A stretch of 64,000 nucleotides of DNA. Origin: Acetobacteraceae bacterium (lineage in GTDB: Bacteria > Pseudomonadota > Alphaproteobacteria > Acetobacterales > Acetobacteraceae). The notes beneath the pieces are model-generated. The model searched no databases. It saw only the letters and a list, made by a program, of their open reading frames with translations, and was not told the origin of the DNA. Position 1 is the stretch's first letter; every line of letters starts with the position of its first letter. The position numbers were made by a program, and so were the translations under genes. Location: contig DNXO01000162.1 of assembly GCA_003506895.1 (NCBI GenBank), forward strand, positions 26,555 through 90,554. The letters run 5' to 3'. Below, piece by piece: positions 61,300 to 64,000 of this stretch.

Positions 61300-62745
61300 C
61301 TAATTTAGCCCTCTCACCGTAGGAAGGCTAAGCGGCGTCAGGTCTTCGGCGGTGCGTTTCGCCCAATCAAACCGGGGCACCGCTGCGATCATGCGCGCTT
61401 GCGCCTCGGTAAGTGCTTCCAGCGCAGCCGCGTGGTCGAGGGTGAGGACCTTCCCGTTCCGAACGACCAGGCGGCCGTCGACAAACACCCGGTCAATCGC
61501 GCGATCCGCCGCGGTATAGATCAGCGACCGGAGCGGATCGCGGGTGGGCATCATCCAGGGGTTCTTCAGATCGACAAGCACCAGATCGGCCTTGGCGCCG
61601 GGTTCGAGGCGGCCGATGTCCGTCCGTCCCAACGCCTGCGCGCCGCCAGCGGTGGCGGCGTGGAAAATATCGGTCAGGCTGGTGGCGGTGATGCTCTCGG
61701 CGGCGACCCGGGCGAGCGTGGCGGCCAGGCGCATTTCCTCGATCAGATTGTGCGGGGCCACATCGGTTCCCATGCCGATGTTCACGCCACGGGCTCTGTA
61801 TCGGCCGAAATGCTCCAGGGTCTGGCCATAGCGGGCAAAAGGCGACGGGCAGTGGGCGATATTGGTCCCGGAGTCGGCCAGGATGTTCAGGTCGTCATGC
61901 GTGTGCCAGTGCAGCCAGGAATGCTCATCGATGAAAATGCCGTGCCCCAGGATAGTATGGTGGTCGAGGATGCCAATGCTTTTGGCCCACTGCACGGGGG
62001 TGATGCCGTGACGGTTCGTCATCTCGTTGAACTCATTGACACTTTGCGCACAATGGGTGGTGAACGGGAGGTCCTGCTGCTGCGCCGCATCATGGGAATC
62101 GCGCAACAGGTCCGCTGTGCAGGTGTCGATCTGTGCCGGCGACAGAACGCCGGACAGGCGCCCGCTGGGGTCTTTTCGCGCGTCGCCGATCAGTTTCAAC
62201 GCGGCGTCCAGGCCTTTGCGACCGGCCGGTTCGTCCCAGGCATATTGAAGCTGCCAGTTATTCTCGAGGTGCCATTTGGCCGATGCATAGCTGGGCGCGA
62301 GGAAAACCCGCAGGCCGGAACGGGACGCCAGGTCGATCCAGCCCTCGTCCATGCCGGACAGGTCGGCGACAGTGGTAATGCCGGTCAGCAGCATTTCCGA
62401 ATAGGCAACGGTCTTGCCGGCATGGCGGCCAGCCGCGTCGGGGCGGAACGCGAACCCGCGCTCATACAGGCCCGTGGAAAACATAGTGGGTAGACCATGT
62501 TCCTCGCGAATGCCACGGAAGAACGGTTCGGTACTGGGATGAGAATGGATATCCACCAACCCCGGCATGACCATCAGATTGGTGCCGTCGATCTCGGTGT
62601 CGGCTTGGCCGGCGTAGAGCCGGCCGACATAGACGATGCGGTCTGCTTCGAAGACCACATCGGCGTCGCGGAGGTAGGCGTGGCGGGCGGTGGTGGGATC
62701 CCAGGCGATGACCCAGGCTGCGTTTCGGATGCGGGTTATGGGCAT
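61300..62745 (-). CDS. Amidohydrolase (TrzA/AtzA/SAH deaminase-type)
   Basis: A 481-residue metal-dependent hydrolase. Metal ligands are HSHPSTEPFFRG (about residues 66-77), THCAQSVNEF, LGHGIFIDEHSWLHWH and the Asp of IGMGTDVAPHN. It resembles the ATZ/TRZ chlorohydrolase and SAH/MTA deaminase group, deaminating or dechlorinating ring compounds. The substrate cannot be inferred. It is on the pckA strand but 163 bases upstream and metabolically separate. Confidence 0.88.
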   Translation of the reverse strand: MPITRIRNAAWVIAWDPTTARHAYLRDADVVFEADRIVYVGRLYAGQADTEIDGTNLMVMPGLVDIHSHPSTEPFFRGIREEHGLPTMFSTGLYERGFAFRPDAAGRHAGKTVAYSEMLLTGITTVADLSGMDEGWIDLASRSGLRVFLAPSYASAKWHLENNWQLQYAWDEPAGRKGLDAALKLIGDARKDPSGRLSGVLSPAQIDTCTADLLRDSHDAAQQQDLPFTTHCAQSVNEFNEMTNRHGITPVQWAKSIGILDHHTILGHGIFIDEHSWLHWHTHDDLNILADSGTNIAHCPSPFARYGQTLEHFGRYRARGVNIGMGTDVAPHNLIEEMRLAATLARVAAESITATSLTDIFHAATAGGAQALGRTDIGRLEPGAKADLVLVDLKNPWMMPTRDPLRSLIYTAADRAIDRVFVDGRLVVRNGKVLTLDHAAALEALTEAQARMIAAVPRFDWAKRTAEDLTPLSLPTVRGLN

Positions 62746-62879
62746 TTATGAAATCCCCTGTGCGTCGTGGCTGCCTATAGTTGCCGATCGTCCGATCGAT
62801 GCCCAGGGATCGAAATCGGCTGGCCGGACGAGTGGCAACGGGCGTTCCAAAGTATCGCGATCCGTGCTAGAGGATGGCG

Positions 62880-63173
62880 ATGAATTGCGCCACCGCCGTA
62901 ACCAAACTTCAGGCCCACAAATCCGAGTTGAAGCGGCTCGGTGTGGAACACCTTTACCTATTTGGCTCGACAGCGCGCGGAGAGTCGAAGGACGACTCCG
63001 ATGTCGATCTTTTCTTCGACTATCCGAAAGGCAGGTTCGGTTTATTCGAACTTATGGACGTAAAAGAGCGCACCGCCGCCATCCTAGGCTGTAGAACCGA
63101 CATTATGACGCGGGACAGCCTGCATAAAACGCTAAGGCAACGCATCGAAGCCGGTGCGGTGCGTGTCTTTTAA
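62880..63173 (+). CDS. MNT-domain nucleotidyltransferase antitoxin (MntA-like)
   Basis: A 97-residue minimal nucleotidyltransferase. The catalytic motif is LFGSTARGESKDDSDVDLFF (GSxARG, DxD). In MNT-HEPN pairs this protein AMPylates the toxin to keep it silent. SD AGAGG sits 6 bases before ATG 62880; an ATG two codons earlier is less likely. Its stop overlaps the HEPN gene start (TAATG). Confidence 0.87.
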   Translation: MNCATAVTKLQAHKSELKRLGVEHLYLFGSTARGESKDDSDVDLFFDYPKGRFGLFELMDVKERTAAILGCRTDIMTRDSLHKTLRQRIEAGAVRVF

Positions 63174-63532
63174 TGTCGGCCCGCTCGCCGATTGCCCGGC
63201 TTACCGACATCGTCGAAGTCATCGAGCGCGTTCGCGAACGCTTGGCCAATGTATCCTTGGACGATTTCGAGGCGGACTGGGAATCGAAGTGGCTGGTCGA
63301 GCGAGGCGTTGAAATCATTTCTGAGGCGAGCCGGCATCTGCCTCCGGAACTCAAGGACCGACACCCCGAAATACCATGGCGAAAGATCGCCGGGATCGGC
63401 AACATCCTGCGCCACGATTACGAAAATATCGCCGCACCGATACTTTGGGTACTGGTGAAGGAAAGCCTCTCCCCGCTCGACACGGTATGCCGCACAGAGT
63501 TGGCGGCATTGCCAGACGACCCGCAAACGTAG
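63173..63532 (+). CDS. HEPN-domain toxin (HepT/DUF86-like)
   Basis: A 119-residue all-helical HEPN protein, the likely RNase toxin of the pair. The active-site loop reads IAGIGNILRHDYENIA. The usual R-x4-6-H motif has Gly where the Arg is expected, and R-H is adjacent; HxY is kept, the Tyr being the AMPylation site in known HepT. It overlaps the MNT gene by one base and lies 82 bases before trpB. Confidence 0.85.
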   Translation: MSARSPIARLTDIVEVIERVRERLANVSLDDFEADWESKWLVERGVEIISEASRHLPPELKDRHPEIPWRKIAGIGNILRHDYENIAAPILWVLVKESLSPLDTVCRTELAALPDDPQT

Positions 63533-63614
63533 GCAGGAACCCGGACGGCCCGCCTCTCCACCTTGACCAAACGCGGCCATGCTCTAGAAGCGCACCCCGC
63601 AAGGAGAGCCCATT

Positions 63615-64000
63615 TTGACCATCGCACCCGGCGTAAACAGCCTGCGCACCGGCCCCAACGAACGGGGCCGCTTCGGAGAATTCGGCGGCCGCTTCGTCGC
63701 GGAGACGCTGATGCCGCTGATCCTGGAGGTCGAGCGCGCCTACAACGAGGCGAAAGCCGACCCCGGCTTCGACGCCGACCTGAAGCATCACCTGACGCAC
63801 TACGTCGGCCGTCCCAGCCCGCTGTGGTTCGCGGAACGCCTGACCGCGCACCTCGGCGGCGCCAAGGTGTACTTCAAGCGCGATGAGCTGAACCACACCG
63901 GCAGCCATAAAGCCAACAACTGCATGGGCCAGATCCTGCTCGCTCGGCGTATGGGCAAGACGCGGATCATCGCCGAAACCGGCGCCGGCCAGCACGGCGT
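63615..64000 (+). CDS. trpB: Tryptophan synthase beta chain (N-terminal part, cut by window edge)
   Basis: The first 128 codons of TrpB, which condenses indole and serine with PLP. After a short tail the FGEFGGRFVAETLMPLILEV start and the PLP-Lys block with KRDELNHTGSHKANNC are clear. The start is a TTG at 63615 with AAGGAGAG about 8 bases before it, since no ATG lies in frame. trpF and trpA are not in view. Confidence 0.93.
   Translation, partial: MTIAPGVNSLRTGPNERGRFGEFGGRFVAETLMPLILEVERAYNEAKADPGFDADLKHHLTHYVGRPSPLWFAERLTAHLGGAKVYFKRDELNHTGSHKANNCMGQILLARRMGKTRIIAETGAGQHG

Overview
The window is GC-rich, densely coded DNA that reads as an ordinary stretch of an alphaproteobacterial chromosome. 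Support comes from gene order and gene types: ruvA-ruvB-ybgC-tolQ-tolR, lptC-lptA-lptB-rpoN-hpf, ATP-type pckA, long-form HPF, GSI glutamine synthetase with glnB, and TRAP transporters. Rhodospirillales, perhaps Acetobacteraceae, is my guess for the family level, but nothing here proves it. No rRNA, tRNA, phage, intact insertion sequence or CRISPR array was found.

Layout. 1-4.3 kb: Tol-Pal start, RuvAB and a three-His-box fatty acid desaturase, all on the minus strand. 4.4-8.2 kb: a TPR/glycosyltransferase-like fusion, then hemE and hemH (plus). 8.2-13.1 kb: the LPS-transport/sigma-54 operon lptC-lptA-lptB-rpoN-hpf (minus). 13.6-22 kb: a peroxiredoxin and an accessory oxidative catabolism region (flavin monooxygenase, VOC protein, CMD-family protein, two 2-oxoglutarate/Fe(II)-type oxygenases, GMC oxidoreductase, CDO-like cupin, EthD protein), with a VapBC-like toxin-antitoxin pair. 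22-35.2 kb: hybrid sensor kinase, MFS carrier, 2-hydroxyacid dehydrogenase, Asp/Glu-racemase-type enzyme, another MFS pump, then a TRAP operon divergent from a TPP enzyme / 3-hydroxyacyl-CoA dehydrogenase / SDR operon. These look like two carboxylate uptake-and-breakdown units. 35.3-41.3 kb: a complete tripartite HME-type RND efflux operon. 41.3-42.7 kb: a porin.

42.8-47.3 kb is the nitrogen island: glnB-glnA and glnK-amtB, each with an intrinsic terminator. A near-consensus sigma-54 element lies before glnB and a one-base-off element before glnK, and rpoN itself is in the same window. 47.5-51 kb: an aminotransferase, then a cobalamin riboswitch in front of a BtuB-like receptor. 51-59.4 kb: a D-amino-acid-type PLP enzyme, SMP-30 lactonase, DedA protein, OmpA-family porin, Ada, GST, two hotdog hydratases and a PPP-type phosphatase. 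59.5-64 kb: pckA, an amidohydrolase, an MNT/HEPN toxin-antitoxin pair, and the start of trpB, which runs off the end.

The points most worth following up are the sigma-54 sites, the riboswitch-BtuB unit, the unusual HEPN active site, the cysteine-rich HemH tail, the alternative hairpins upstream of the flavin monooxygenase, and a degenerate palindromic repeat shared by the glnA-glnK spacer and the SMP-30/DedA spacer. I did not find a clearly undescribed multi-gene system. The 14-22 kb oxygenase region is the best candidate for an uncharacterised pathway.
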